NCBI RefSeq assembly: GCF_015674855.1
Contig: NZ_JADMLG010000003.1
Location: 499,917 to 563,916 of the forward strand
Origin: Nocardia bovistercoris
GTDB lineage: Bacteria > Actinomycetota > Actinomycetes > Mycobacteriales > Mycobacteriaceae
Length of the DNA: 64,000 nucleotides
Reading direction: 5' to 3'
The notes under the pieces were generated by a model. It made no database searches. It saw nothing but the letters and a program-made list of their open reading frames with translations, and was not told the origin of the DNA. The translations under genes were made by a program, and so were the position numbers. This document shows positions 26,526 through 36,009 of this stretch, piece after piece. Each line of letters begins with the position of its first letter. The stretch's first letter is position 1.

Positions 26526-28061
26526 TCACCGCGCGGGCACGTACCGCTGTTCCAGTTCTCGTTTGACGAGCTTCCCGGTCGCGGTGCGCGGCAGCCGGTC
26601 CACGAAGTCCACGCTCTTGGGCGCCTTGTAGTGGGCGATCCGGTCCCGGACGTGGTCGATGATCTCGGTCGCGAGTTCTTCGGTGGCCGCGACCTCGGGA
26701 CGCAGTTGCACGACGGCCTTGACCTGCTGGCCCATCTCGGGATCGGGAACGCCGATGACGGCGACGTCGAAGATCGCCGGGTGCAGGGCGAGCAGGTTCT
26801 CGATCTCCTGGGGGTAGATGTTGACGCCGCCGGAGATGATGACGAAGGATTTGCGGTCGGTGAGGAACAGGTAGCCGTCCGCGTCGACGTAGCCGAGATC
26901 GCCCACCGCTGTCCAGGTCGGATGATCGGGATGCTGTGCGGTAGCGGTCTTTTCGGGATCCTTGTGATAGGCGAACGGCAGCGTCTCGCGTTCGAAATAC
27001 ACCGTGCCGACTTCGCCCGAGGGCAGTTCCGCGCCTTCGTCGTCACAGATGTGGACCGGTCCGAGCATGCTGCGCCCGACCGAGCCCGGTTTGGCCTCCC
27101 ACTCCTGGGTGGTGATCACGCTCAGACCGTTGCCCTCGGTCGATCCGTAGTATTCGGCCACGATCGGTCCCCACCACGCGATGACGGCCCGCTTCACCTC
27201 CGGCGGGCACGGGGCCGCGGCGTGCACGACGAGCCGCAGGCTCGACACGTCGTAGCCGGCGCGGGTGTGCTCGGGCAGTTGCAGCATGCGCACGAACATG
27301 GTCGGCACCATCTGGGTGATGGTCGCCCCGAACCGCTCGATCGCCTCCAGCGCGTCCGTCGCGGTGAACTTCTCGAGCAGGACGACGGTGCCCCCGTAGG
27401 CGTGAATCACCCCGCACCAGCGCAGCGGCGCGGCGTGATAGATCGGGGCAGGCGACAAGTACACGTCGTCGGGACCGAGGGAGAAGAGTTTGCCGACCAC
27501 CGCGGTGAGCGGGTCGCCCGGCTGGTCGACGGCGAACGTGGGCAGCGGGGGTTTGATGCCCTTGGGCCTGCCGGTGGTCCCCGAGGAGTAGAGCATGTCG
27601 ATCCCGCGCGGTTGCTCGGTCAACCGCTCCCCCGCGCCCGCGAGCGCCTCGGTATAGGGGTCGTATCCCGCGACGGGGCCGCCGAAGGCCAACCAGTGCT
27701 CGACCCGGGGCGCCAGTGTCCGCACTCCGCGCGCGAGATCGGCGACACCCGAGGAGGCGATGACGGCCTTGGCGTCGCTGTCGTCGATGATGTAGGCGAC
27801 CTCGGCGGCGGTCAGATGCGAGTTCACGGCGGTGATGTAGAGGCCGGAACGCAGTGCCGCCCAGTAGATTTCGAAGCATTCCGGGGCGTTGTCCGACAGC
27901 ATGGCCAGCACGTCGCCCGGCCGTAGGCCCAGGTCGTGCAGAGCGCGCGCCAAGCGCGCGGAGTTCTCGTCCAGTTCGCGGTAGGTGATGGTGCGCCCGG
28001 ACCCGGCCAGCACCACGGCGGGCTTGTCCGGTGTCGTCTGCGCGTGTACGCCAGGAAACAT
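26526..28061 (-). CDS. Acyl-CoA synthetase (FadD-type, AMP-forming)
   Basis: 511 residues, normal length. The ATP-binding loop is YSSGTTGRPKGI, the adenylate motif is YYGSTEG, the hinge is DRKSFVIISGGVNIYPQEIE and the C-terminal catalytic lysine lies in RTATGKLVKREL. It makes an acyl-AMP and then the CoA thioester of a carboxylic acid. In steroid and terpenoid gene clusters such synthetases (FadD17/FadD19-like) activate side-chain acids. It sits 34 nt upstream of the P450 start and 42 nt after the SCP2 gene, in one operon. Confidence 0.92.
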   Translation of the reverse strand: MFPGVHAQTTPDKPAVVLAGSGRTITYRELDENSARLARALHDLGLRPGDVLAMLSDNAPECFEIYWAALRSGLYITAVNSHLTAAEVAYIIDDSDAKAVIASSGVADLARGVRTLAPRVEHWLAFGGPVAGYDPYTEALAGAGERLTEQPRGIDMLYSSGTTGRPKGIKPPLPTFAVDQPGDPLTAVVGKLFSLGPDDVYLSPAPIYHAAPLRWCGVIHAYGGTVVLLEKFTATDALEAIERFGATITQMVPTMFVRMLQLPEHTRAGYDVSSLRLVVHAAAPCPPEVKRAVIAWWGPIVAEYYGSTEGNGLSVITTQEWEAKPGSVGRSMLGPVHICDDEGAELPSGEVGTVYFERETLPFAYHKDPEKTATAQHPDHPTWTAVGDLGYVDADGYLFLTDRKSFVIISGGVNIYPQEIENLLALHPAIFDVAVIGVPDPEMGQQVKAVVQLRPEVAATEELATEIIDHVRDRIAHYKAPKSVDFVDRLPRTATGKLVKRELEQRYVPAR

Positions 28062-28103
28062 GGGATCGGTACCTCTTCTTCGGTATTTCGGTCGCGACGC
28101 GGG

Positions 28104-28508
28104 TCAGACCAGCAGGTCCGCGCGGCCGTCGCGGCGGAGTTGTTCGACGTAGACGGGGTAGAGCCGCGACCCGAGCGGGGCGAGCTTGAGCATGCTCGCG
28201 ACATTGCCGGAGACCTTGATCCGACCGCGCGCCATGGCGAAGGGCAGGTTGACCTTGCCCTGCCAGTAGGCATTGCCGGTGTCGGCGTCCATGCGCATGT
28301 TGGCGGTGGAACCGGCCAGGTGCTCGGCGCCGAGGCGCACCGCGCGGGCCGGTGCGTCGATCACCAGAACCGCGTCGGGACCGGAGAATTCGAAGGCCAG
28401 TACCACACCGGTGGCGACCAGCTTCGGCCCGATCTCGGGATCTTCGAACGCGGCCTCGAAGATTCCGCCGATGTATTTGCGGATCTCGTCCGCGTCCTTG
28501 AAGCTCAT
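28104..28508 (-). CDS. SCP2 sterol-binding-domain protein
   Basis: 134 residues of the SCP2 fold: a long helix at the start, strands around LAFEFSGPDAVLVIDAPARAVRLG, and the C-terminal part KVNLPFAMARGRIKVSGNVASMLKL, where the family has the hydrophobic tunnel. SCP2 proteins carry fatty acyl-CoA, sterols and similar lipids in the cytoplasm. It is the first gene of the operon with FadD, P450 and ALDH, so it may carry the substrate brought in by the Mce system. The promoter region is shared with the divergent TetR gene. Confidence 0.85.
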   Translation of the reverse strand: MSFKDADEIRKYIGGIFEAAFEDPEIGPKLVATGVVLAFEFSGPDAVLVIDAPARAVRLGAEHLAGSTANMRMDADTGNAYWQGKVNLPFAMARGRIKVSGNVASMLKLAPLGSRLYPVYVEQLRRDGRADLLV

Positions 28509-28661
28509 CTCCGGCTCCTTTGCGGCGCGGGACAGAGCCCGCGCTGAAATATAGATTCGATTAATTTCCACTCCGCCTTCGCGGCAGGGCACGGGTAATG
28601 CGACGCGGGCGCGGTTGCGATGGCGCGGTTCCGGCGCCGAGTGGAGTAGGGGTATCGTAGA

Positions 28662-28677
28662 CATAAGTCGACTTATG
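28662..28677. promoter_or_regulatory. Perfect 16-bp TetR-type operator
   Basis: CATAAGTCGACTTATG is fully palindromic. It lies 33 bp before the TetR start (28711) and about 150 bp from the divergent SCP2 start, where it could control both promoters. A near copy (13 of 16 positions) lies upstream of the mce operon at 38013-38028. Closer to the SCP2 gene, 28546-28568 is a second AT-rich imperfect inverted repeat (GAAAT...ATTTC arms). Confidence 0.65.
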
Positions 28678-28710
28678 CCACAAGGTGCGGACCGTCTACC
28701 ACGGAGGATC

Positions 28711-29322
28711 ATGGCAGCCATCGCCACAAGGGAGAACTATTTCGAAGCGGCGTTCGCCCTGTTGTCCAGCCGGGGGTACGGCGCGTTGAAGCTCGCACCG
28801 GTCTGCGAACACCTCGGCGTCACGACGGGGTCTTTCTATCACTATTTCAAAAACTGGCGCGACTTCACCGCGCAGTTCCTCGACCACTGGCTGGCCAGGA
28901 GCACGACGCAGCTGGTCGAGTTCGTCCAGCGACTCGACAGCCCGATCGACCAGCTCGACGCCCTGCTGCATTTCGCGGTCTCGCTGCCGCACCGCGCCGA
29001 GGCCGCCATCCGGGTGTGGAGCACCGTCGATGCCGAGGTCGCCGCGATCCAGCGGGCGGTGGACGAGCAACGCCGCCAGGTCGTGCTCGCCGCCGCACGC
29101 CAGGTCTTCGCTGACGACGAGGAGGCGCTGCGCCATGCGCAGTGGGGCACCTACCTGCTCGTCGGATATCAGCAACTCGACGCGGGCGAAGGCGACACCG
29201 CACCGCTGGAATGGGCGCTGGCCCGACTGCTCGACGAATTCGCGCGGCGGCGTGAGCGGCAGCGCACGACCGGGAGGACGGCTGCGCCCGCCGCCGCTAC
29301 CGAGGCGAAGCGCCGGGAGTGA
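28711..29322 (+). CDS. TetR-family regulator, likely controlling the SCP2-FadD-P450 and mce operons
   Basis: 203 residues from ATG 28711, with GGAGG at 28703-28707. The helix-turn-helix region (about 12-50) reads AAFALLSSRGYGALKLAPVCEHLGV then TTGSFYHYFKNW, a TetR_N with the common GSFYHYF recognition helix. The C-terminal helices are of variable ligand-binding type, with a basic alanine-rich tail. Its 3' end overlaps that of the convergent Mas gene by 26 nt. The palindrome just upstream is the obvious operator. Confidence 0.88.
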   Translation: MAAIATRENYFEAAFALLSSRGYGALKLAPVCEHLGVTTGSFYHYFKNWRDFTAQFLDHWLARSTTQLVEFVQRLDSPIDQLDALLHFAVSLPHRAEAAIRVWSTVDAEVAAIQRAVDEQRRQVVLAAARQVFADDEEALRHAQWGTYLLVGYQQLDAGEGDTAPLEWALARLLDEFARRRERQRTTGRTAAPAAATEAKRRE

Positions 29323-29935
29323 GACCCACATCGGAACCGCCTATCTCGGTGATCGCCCATTGATCGCGGCTGTCGATGGTGAGCTGGTAGGCGGCGGTCG
29401 ATTCGATGCCGTCCGGCGCCTGGCTGTTCTTGGTCAGCACGCTGACGAAGCAATCCACCGAATAGATCCCCTCGTGCCGTGAACGCACCTTCGCCGCGAT
29501 GGGTTTCGACGTGGAGATCCATTGCAGCGGCGTGATGATCTGTTCCATGGAGGTCGCGGCACGGGTGAGCCGGTCGGTCAGCTCGGGTGCGGTTCCGGCG
29601 GTGAGCCTGCCGCGCCACGCCGCCAGGTCGTGGAAATCCATCTCGGCCGCGCCGAGGGCGTACGCGGTGGCGACCTGCTCGGCGCGAGCGGCGTCCGCGG
29701 CCGCGGATCGCTCGGCGGCCAGGTCGCCGTTCTTGGCGTTGACCTGGTAGCCGAGCACCGCGACGGCCGCGACGAGCGCGAGTATCATGCAGGCCGTCAA
29801 CAGGGTCCTGACCTGGATCGACGAACTCGCGATCCGTCTGCTTCGGCCCGTCACCGCCCGCACGTGTTCCGGCTCGGCCGCGGTGTCCGGTTCGGCGTCG
29901 ACCGTATCGGCTCGCACCGCTGTCTTCTCGGTCAT
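29297..29935 (-). CDS. Mce-associated membrane protein (Mas-type)
   Basis: 212 residues. A charged cytoplasmic N-terminus is followed by one membrane helix (about 43-65, LLTACMILALVAAVAVLGYQV), a coiled-coil-like stretch and a periplasmic NTF2-like domain with MDFHDLAAWRGRLTAGTAPELTDRL, the hallmark of proteins encoded at the end of mce operons. Mas and Mam proteins are thought to stabilise the Mce complex. It lies 25 nt after the mceF stop and closes the operon. Confidence 0.88.
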   Translation of the reverse strand: MTEKTAVRADTVDAEPDTAAEPEHVRAVTGRSRRIASSSIQVRTLLTACMILALVAAVAVLGYQVNAKNGDLAAERSAAADAARAEQVATAYALGAAEMDFHDLAAWRGRLTAGTAPELTDRLTRAATSMEQIITPLQWISTSKPIAAKVRSRHEGIYSVDCFVSVLTKNSQAPDGIESTAAYQLTIDSRDQWAITEIGGSDVGLTPGASPR

Positions 29936-29960
29936 CAGTACTTCCTCACTTGTCGCCGAA

Positions 29961-30920
29961 TCATCTACGCGGCGAACGGATATGGATGGTCATCGCGTCC
30001 CCGGAGGCGGTGGCCGCCAGCGCGTTGTCCAGGAATCGGCCGATATCGACGCCGCGCAGCGCGGCCGCGCCCGCTCGCGTACCCGGCAGCAGTCGCGCGC
30101 CGATGATTCCGAGGTCGTCGGCCGTCAGGTCGAGGAACGCCTGCACCTCGTCCAGGAAAGGGCCCGCCCCGTACTTGATCCCGTCGCGCAGCGGGCCGAA
30201 TTCGACCGCGAAATGCATTCCGTCGATCATGTCGGAGAACCCACGTGCGAACGGGGCGAGATTCGGGCCCGCGCCCGCCAGATCGCCAGGCAGCCAGGCG
30301 CTGTCGAGCAGCAGCGGCTGCATGGTGCGCAGCAGCGTGGTCAGGTTGCCCGATTGCGCCGTCACCGCGTGCGCGAGCAGCTGCCCCGCCCGTTCCAGAT
30401 CGCCCAGTACCCGGACCTCCTCCGGCAGCGCGACATTCAGCACGGCGAAGATGTCGCGGATCCGATCCGGTTCGACCTGACGCAGCAGCCGGGTCAGCCG
30501 CGCGGACAGTTCCTGCAACGTGGTCGGGACGACCACCAGCGCGGGATCGACGGTGGCGCCGTCGCTCAGATACGGTCCCGAGGATGTCGCGGGCAGCACC
30601 GAGAGATAGGTCTCGCCCAGCGCGGAGAGATTGTCCACGCGATAGCGGCTGCGCACCGGTATGTCGTAGTCGCGGTCATAGCTCCACGACACGTCGACGC
30701 GGTCCGGGTAGGGCGAGATGTCGGTGACATATCCGATGGGCACGCCGCGCAACAGCACCTTCGAGCCGACCACGAGTCCGTTGGTGTCGGGCAAGGCCAT
30801 CTCGGCCGTACGGACGTGGTCGAACGCCCCCGTCTCCAGGCCGAGCCGGTCGACGCAGACGATCGAGGTCGCCGCGACGGCCAGCATGCCGAGAATCGAA
30901 AGCCCGGTCCGAAGCATCAT
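29961..30920 (-). CDS. mceF: MceF: Mce/MlaD substrate-binding protein
   Basis: 319 residues. ATG 30920 overlaps the mceE stop (ATGA). One N-terminal membrane anchor is followed by an MlaD domain (about 35-115; NGLVVGSKVLLRGVPIGYVTDI) and a helical C-terminal domain. Mce proteins form a hexameric tube that carries lipids across the periplasm to the YrbE permease. Being sixth in the series and lacking a lipobox, it corresponds to the F subunit. Confidence 0.92.
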   Translation of the reverse strand: MMLRTGLSILGMLAVAATSIVCVDRLGLETGAFDHVRTAEMALPDTNGLVVGSKVLLRGVPIGYVTDISPYPDRVDVSWSYDRDYDIPVRSRYRVDNLSALGETYLSVLPATSSGPYLSDGATVDPALVVVPTTLQELSARLTRLLRQVEPDRIRDIFAVLNVALPEEVRVLGDLERAGQLLAHAVTAQSGNLTTLLRTMQPLLLDSAWLPGDLAGAGPNLAPFARGFSDMIDGMHFAVEFGPLRDGIKYGAGPFLDEVQAFLDLTADDLGIIGARLLPGTRAGAAALRGVDIGRFLDNALAATASGDAMTIHIRSPRR

Positions 30921-31936
30921 TTCACCGCTCCCAGCATGCGCAGCACCCGCTCCATATCGGCGACGAGTCGCACGCCGTCGGCGGATTCCACCGAGGTGAT
31001 GTCGACGCCGGGGCGGGCCAGGAACGGCAGTACGTTCATGCGCAGGAAGTGCGCCAGCTTCGCCGACGTCGACGGGGCCTGATCCCACACCCCGCGAATG
31101 ACCGCACCGGTGTCGGCCAGCGCGTCGAGCATCGGCACCAACCACAGCCCGCCTTCGAAGATGCTGCCGATGGAGGGCAGCACCAGACTGACGTAGGAGA
31201 CGATGCTCACCGCCCAGCGCTGCCAGTAGTACGCACCGGTGTGGGAGTCGGCAGGGGCGAACATCAGGGCCAGCACATCGGACCGGTCGCCCACCGCGAC
31301 GGCGGTGGCGTTCGCCCCTGTCAGCAACCGGTCGATCTCGTCGGTGTCGCGGGCCAGGTCATCGAGGTCGGTCGCTACCACGGCCGCCAGATTCCGCACT
31401 TGCGGCAGGGCGGGCAGGACGGAGTCGACCGTGCCCATGGTGTCCTGGACCTTCCGGATGCTGCCGCCGTTGACGAAATAAGCGAGCACCGCCATGGTGT
31501 CCTCGAGCTGCGGCGGCGCGGTGGTCCGCTCCACCGGGACTACACCGCCCGGCCCCAGATACGCTGTCCGCGTATCGTTCCCGTCCCGGAGCAGGGCGAT
31601 GTAGGTGTCGCCGAGCAGGGTGTTCTGCCGGATCACCGCACGCACCTCGACCGGCACGTCCGTGCCCGCTCGCACCCGCACGGTCACCACGGCCGCGGTG
31701 TCGGTCACCTCGACCGAGCGCACCACGCCGACCTGGTAGCCGTCCAGGGTCACCTCGGCGCCCGAGGGCAGGTTCATGACTCCGTCGAAACGAATGGTGA
31801 TCTCGTAGCCGTCATCGATGCCTGCGCGAACCGAGGGCAGATCCTCGGGCCCGAGGGAGCATCCTCCGGCACCGAGAACCGCGCAGCAGATCAGCGCCGC
31901 ACCCACAGCGTCGCGCATCCGAGCGGTTCGCCTCAT
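30917..31936 (-). CDS. mceE: MceE: Mce-family lipoprotein
   Basis: 339 residues. ATG 31936 overlaps the mceD stop (ATGA, 31933-31936). The signal peptide ends in a lipobox-like LGAGGC, so the mature protein should be lipid-anchored, the property that marks the E subunit (LprK-like) in mce operons. The MlaD domain (about 40-120) includes LPSGAEVTLDGYQVGVVRSVE. A long helical domain follows. It is part of the six-subunit lipid conduit. Confidence 0.92.
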   Translation of the reverse strand: MRRTARMRDAVGAALICCAVLGAGGCSLGPEDLPSVRAGIDDGYEITIRFDGVMNLPSGAEVTLDGYQVGVVRSVEVTDTAAVVTVRVRAGTDVPVEVRAVIRQNTLLGDTYIALLRDGNDTRTAYLGPGGVVPVERTTAPPQLEDTMAVLAYFVNGGSIRKVQDTMGTVDSVLPALPQVRNLAAVVATDLDDLARDTDEIDRLLTGANATAVAVGDRSDVLALMFAPADSHTGAYYWQRWAVSIVSYVSLVLPSIGSIFEGGLWLVPMLDALADTGAVIRGVWDQAPSTSAKLAHFLRMNVLPFLARPGVDITSVESADGVRLVADMERVLRMLGAVK

Positions 31937-32934
31937 CGGTTGGCCTCCGCGATGATCAGGTCGAACAATCCGAGCGCTGTCCCCGTCCGCCCGTCGTACT
32001 CGAGGGTGAGCGCCGCGTCGGCGCTCTGCTGACGCAGGACGGCGGCCGCGGCGGGCAACGTGTCGAGCAGCTCGGCCAGATCCCCGGACCTGGTCGCGGC
32101 GAGATGGACCACGTCGGCGACCGTCCCTTTCGCGAACGGCCAGATTTCCGCGCCGTAATTGCGCTGGATGTCGTACAGCACCGCCGTCAGCCACCCGACG
32201 CCGCGCGCGACCTGTTCGACGCTCGGCCACAGATCTATTCCGACCGCGGCCACCGTGGGGAGTTGGTCCATGATCGAGCGGATCGTCGCCCAGTGCCGCA
32301 GTGCGTCCTCGGTCAACGGCGCCATGTTCTCGATACTCGCGCCGATGTCGGCCACAAGCCGGTCCGGGTCACTCGCCGCGGCCGAGGCGTGCAGCAGCAT
32401 CGCCCGCGCGTTGTCGCCGTTGCCGCGCAGCGCGTCGTCGAGCCCGATGACGGCCGCGCGCAGTCCTTCGCTGTCCTCGGGGGCCAGGGCGTCGATGAAA
32501 TCGGCCGCGGAGCCCGCGATCTCGGCGATGCTCTTCGGTGTGAAGCTGTGCGCGAGTGGAATACATTGTCCCGCAACCAGTTCCGGACCGGTATCGTAGT
32601 TGCCGACCAGCTCCAGACTGCGGTCGGCCAGCAGCGATTTCGAGCGGGTCACCGCCTTGACGTCGAGCGGATACCGCCGCCCGCCGTCGAGCACGAACGA
32701 TACGAGAACTCGTTCGCCTTTCGGCTCGACCCGCTCGATCTCACCGACCCGGTACCCCATCTGCGTCACCGGATTCCCGGCGTACAGACCCGCCGCGTCG
32801 GGCAATTCGGCGCAGTATCCGGCGCGGTGGTCGGGCGTGATGTCCCCGCTGACCCAGTACCCCGCTACGGTCACCGCCAAGGCGGCCGTGCCCGCGGCGC
32901 CCGCACGCAGCATTCGTCCATATCTACGCGACAT
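31933..32934 (-). CDS. mceD: MceD: Mce/MlaD-family protein
   Basis: 333 residues. An N-terminal hydrophobic anchor (about 12-28) leads to an MlaD domain with AGLYAGNPVTQMGYRVGEIERVEP and to a helical C-terminal half. There is a single nucleotide between the mceC stop and its ATG, and its own stop overlaps mceE. Position four of six in a canonical operon. Confidence 0.92.
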   Translation of the reverse strand: MSRRYGRMLRAGAAGTAALAVTVAGYWVSGDITPDHRAGYCAELPDAAGLYAGNPVTQMGYRVGEIERVEPKGERVLVSFVLDGGRRYPLDVKAVTRSKSLLADRSLELVGNYDTGPELVAGQCIPLAHSFTPKSIAEIAGSAADFIDALAPEDSEGLRAAVIGLDDALRGNGDNARAMLLHASAAASDPDRLVADIGASIENMAPLTEDALRHWATIRSIMDQLPTVAAVGIDLWPSVEQVARGVGWLTAVLYDIQRNYGAEIWPFAKGTVADVVHLAATRSGDLAELLDTLPAAAAVLRQQSADAALTLEYDGRTGTALGLFDLIIAEANR

Positions 32935-32935
32935 C

Positions 32936-33925
32936 TCAGCACGTCCGTCCGGGTACCGGAACGCACAGCTCCGGAACCGACAGGGCGCCCGCGCCGATCT
33001 CGGCCAGTCCCCGCGGGGTCAGCCACTGCGCGAAGATGCCGCGCATCTCCTGCAACCGGTCAACGACCGGCCCCAGTTCACTGTCGAATTGTGCCAGCGC
33101 GGAACGTAATTCGGTGGCAGCGGCCACCACTTCCGCCTTGTGGCCGAGGTAGAAGCGTTCCAGTGGTTCGATGCGGTGGAGCACGTCGCCGAGTAGCCGG
33201 TACGCCTCGTTGAATCCCGCGTGCACCGTGTTGTAGGTCGACAGCATGATATCGACGCGGCGGACCAGGTCGAAGACGAAGTCGCGGCTGCCATCGAAGG
33301 TCCGCAGATACTCCGCCGCCAAACCGGCCACGGTGGCGACCTGCGTGCGCTGGCGGTCCAGAACGGCGGCGACGGAACGCATTCCGTCGATCATCGAACC
33401 GACCGATTCCGGGTTGTGCCGCAGCGCGGTCGCGATCTGGTCGATGTTCCGCTCGACCGTCGCGCCGTCCACCTTGTCGGTCACCGTCGGCGCGGCTTGT
33501 AGGACATCCCCGATGGAATAGGGAACCACGACTCGGTCCGCCGGAATCACCTCGGTTCCCAGCGGCCGGTCCCCGAGCGAGACGAGCGTGACCGCGTATC
33601 CGCCCACCGGGGTGAGCATGCGCACCTCGACCCGCGACCGGTCGCCGACGAAGGTGGCCTCATCGATGTCGGCCCGCACCCGCACCGCACGCGCCCCGAG
33701 GGACAACTCGCTCACCCTGCCGACCGTGATGCCCGCGACCCGCACCTCCGCACCCACTCCGATCGAGGCCGCGTCGGTGGTCTCGAAGACGACGCCGACC
33801 CGACCGGGCGGACGGACATACAGCAGGACCGCGCCCGCGAGCACGATCGCCGCCACCGCGACCACCGCGCCGCCGAGCAGCACATCGCTGCCCGCGAATC
33901 GGCTGATCACCGCGCGCGGACTCAT
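32936..33925 (-). CDS. mceC: MceC: Mce/MlaD-family protein
   Basis: 329 residues if translation begins at ATG 33925, which forms the ATGA overlap with the mceB stop that is the rule in this operon; an in-frame ATG four codons upstream (33937) is less likely. One membrane anchor (about 17-40), an MlaD domain with ASIGVGAEVRVAGITVGRVSEL, then the helical Mce domain. Near the end two cysteines (ELCVPVPGRTC) are present, as in some C subunits. Confidence 0.92.
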   Translation of the reverse strand: MSPRAVISRFAGSDVLLGGAVVAVAAIVLAGAVLLYVRPPGRVGVVFETTDAASIGVGAEVRVAGITVGRVSELSLGARAVRVRADIDEATFVGDRSRVEVRMLTPVGGYAVTLVSLGDRPLGTEVIPADRVVVPYSIGDVLQAAPTVTDKVDGATVERNIDQIATALRHNPESVGSMIDGMRSVAAVLDRQRTQVATVAGLAAEYLRTFDGSRDFVFDLVRRVDIMLSTYNTVHAGFNEAYRLLGDVLHRIEPLERFYLGHKAEVVAAATELRSALAQFDSELGPVVDRLQEMRGIFAQWLTPRGLAEIGAGALSVPELCVPVPGRTC

Positions 33926-34926
33926 TTCGCGTGGCATATCACGACCTCGCTCCCGTTGAGCAGTACCTCGATTTCGGTCGGCAGCGTCGCGACGCCGTTC
34001 GCACACGTCACGGCGCCCGCGCCGCCGGGTATCTGGAGTCCGGCGATGGCGGCGGGCAACAGCCGAACGGCACGCGCGGCCTCGGTGGTGGAGGCGAAGT
34101 TTCGCGCGAGCAGCGCGTCGATGTCCATGTCGTTGGTCAATCCCAGTTCGGTGACGATGCGGTGTACCGGGCTCATGAACTCGGGGCCGAATACCGAGGT
34201 CTTCTCGAACTCGGCGAGCACCGTCAGCGCCTGGTCCACCGGAATACTCAGTGCCCGGAGGAATTCCATTACCTGCGGGGAACGTCCGCCCATGCCGTCG
34301 GAGATCCGCCACAGATTGGCGACCAGGGTGGAGACGACCTGTTCGCGGTCGCGGGCCAGATCGGCGAGTCGCTGGACGCTGTCGAGCATCGGTGCGAGTC
34401 CGCCGCCGTCACCCTCGAGCAGCGCGATGGCGTTGGCGGTGAAGGTGTTGATCTCGTCGGTGCTCATCGTGGTCAGCACCGGCTGCAAGCCGTTGAACAG
34501 TCGGGTGATGTCGAACGACGGCTTGGTGCTCGCGGCCGCGAGTCGGTCCACCGGCGCGCCAGGTCGGGTCGGCTGCCGGAAGTCGATATAGCGCACGCCG
34601 GTGAGGTTTTGGTATTTGATCGCCAGCTCGGTCGCATCGGTCAGCCGATAGGGGTGTTCCAGGGAGAATTCGACGCGCGCGAGACTTTCCCCGCCGCCGC
34701 GCACGAGTCGGACCGAGACGACCTTCCCGATTCGCACTCCCCTGCTGCGCACGTCGCCGTTCACATGCAGGCCCGACGCATCGGTGAAATCGGCGACGTA
34801 CGTCTCGGTTTCGCCGTCGACCGGATTCTTGATGGCGTTCAGCACGACGACGAAGAGCAGGGCGGACACGACCGCGGCCGCCAGCACTTTCGTCAGTGTC
34901 AGCAGTGTGCGAGTGCGGCTGCTCAT
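33922..34926 (-). CDS. mceB: MceB: Mce/MlaD-family protein
   Basis: 334 residues. A membrane anchor (about 13-33), an MlaD domain with ASGLHVNGDVRSRGVRIGKVVSV and a helical domain. The ATG overlaps the mceA stop (34923-34926) and its stop overlaps mceC. A pair of cysteines near the C-terminus (VTCANG ... VVICHAK) could form a disulfide in the periplasm, a common feature of B subunits. Confidence 0.92.
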   Translation of the reverse strand: MSSRTRTLLTLTKVLAAAVVSALLFVVVLNAIKNPVDGETETYVADFTDASGLHVNGDVRSRGVRIGKVVSVRLVRGGGESLARVEFSLEHPYRLTDATELAIKYQNLTGVRYIDFRQPTRPGAPVDRLAAASTKPSFDITRLFNGLQPVLTTMSTDEINTFTANAIALLEGDGGGLAPMLDSVQRLADLARDREQVVSTLVANLWRISDGMGGRSPQVMEFLRALSIPVDQALTVLAEFEKTSVFGPEFMSPVHRIVTELGLTNDMDIDALLARNFASTTEAARAVRLLPAAIAGLQIPGGAGAVTCANGVATLPTEIEVLLNGSEVVICHAK

Positions 34927-36005
34927 CGCGGCGCCTCCGATTCGGCGGGCAGGCCGAGCCGGGCCAGTGGCGTGGCGAGTGCGGGCAGGTCGTCGAGGAC
35001 GAGCCGCACGCGCAGCCGTCGCTGCTCGCCCGTACCGGTGAAGGCGGCGTCGTACCGGTCGACCAATACCGAGAGTTCATCGAGCGCGGCGCCGTCGTCC
35101 AGCAAGTGCGGGACGGTGTTCGCCACGGTCGCGACGAGTCCGGCCGTAGGCTCCAGCTCGTGCCGGTGCGAAGCGAGCAGCCTGCCCAACGACCCGAAGA
35201 GATTGTTGGCCGCGAGATACAGGCCCGCGTCGGCCTGGTCCATCGCTTCGTCGTCGACGCGGTATCCGCCGTCGGCAGTGCTGTTGAACTCGGTGTCGAA
35301 CATGTTGTAGAGCGCCTGGATCGTCTGGGTGCTGAAACCGGGCAGCACCGCCAGAACATCGTCGGCCGCCGCGAGCAGGTCGCTGGGCAGCGCGCGCTGG
35401 GTGACGGCCACTCGGTCGGCGACGAGGACACCGGTCTCGAGCAGCGGGGTGAGACCGTCGGTGTAGCGGATGACCTTGTTCAGCGTGGCGATCATCGAGT
35501 CGGTCAGCGTGCCGTCGATGACGAGCGAACCCTGTTCCAGCATGGTCGACATGGTGAAATCACCGGCGGGCATTCGGGTCAGCGACCGCGGCCCGGTCAG
35601 CGGTGCTCCCCCTGGCCTGCTCACCAGATTCACGGCGGTGATGCCGAAGTAGTTCTGCGGCCGGTAGTCGAGGTCGAAGGAGTCGGTCAGGCCGTTGACG
35701 CGGTCCCGGCTCAATTCGATCCGCAGACGCAGTGTGTGACGGCCGGTGGCGTCCACCGAAACGACCGCACCGATCCGCGCTCCGCGCGAGATCACGGCCG
35801 TGCCCTCGGTGACGCCCGGTCCGACATAGGGGACCTCGATCGACACCGGCAGCCCGTCGGGCTGGGCGTAGCGCGGCCGTATCCACCCGAACGCGAGCAC
35901 GGCGACCACCGCGACCGCGATCACGGCGCCCGCCGCGAGCAGTACCGTCACCCGCTGCGCGCGGTCGCTGCCGCGCAGAAAGTCCTGATTCCTCGACTGT
36001 GCCAT
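34923..36005 (-). CDS. mceA: MceA: Mce/MlaD-family protein
   Basis: 360 residues, the first Mce gene after the two permease genes. The order is a short basic N-terminus, membrane helix (about 20-41), MlaD domain (VTEGTAVISRGARIGAVVSVD, about 66-86), then a helical region containing YFGITAVNLV. In mycobacterial homologues the A subunit gives the operon its name and takes part in binding of the imported lipid. It starts 4 nt after the stop of the second yrbE gene. Confidence 0.92.
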   Translation of the reverse strand: MAQSRNQDFLRGSDRAQRVTVLLAAGAVIAVAVVAVLAFGWIRPRYAQPDGLPVSIEVPYVGPGVTEGTAVISRGARIGAVVSVDATGRHTLRLRIELSRDRVNGLTDSFDLDYRPQNYFGITAVNLVSRPGGAPLTGPRSLTRMPAGDFTMSTMLEQGSLVIDGTLTDSMIATLNKVIRYTDGLTPLLETGVLVADRVAVTQRALPSDLLAAADDVLAVLPGFSTQTIQALYNMFDTEFNSTADGGYRVDDEAMDQADAGLYLAANNLFGSLGRLLASHRHELEPTAGLVATVANTVPHLLDDGAALDELSVLVDRYDAAFTGTGEQRRLRVRLVLDDLPALATPLARLGLPAESEAPR

Positions 36006-36009
36006 CCGC

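Noticed and set aside
26490..27926. Long plus-strand open frame opposite the acyl-CoA synthetase gene
   Set aside because: The opposite strand encodes all AMP-forming synthetase motifs; this frame has none and no ribosome site that makes sense.
29787..32032. Plus-strand open frames opposite mceE and mceF
   Set aside because: Arginine-, glutamine- and histidine-rich antisense translation of convincing Mce genes.
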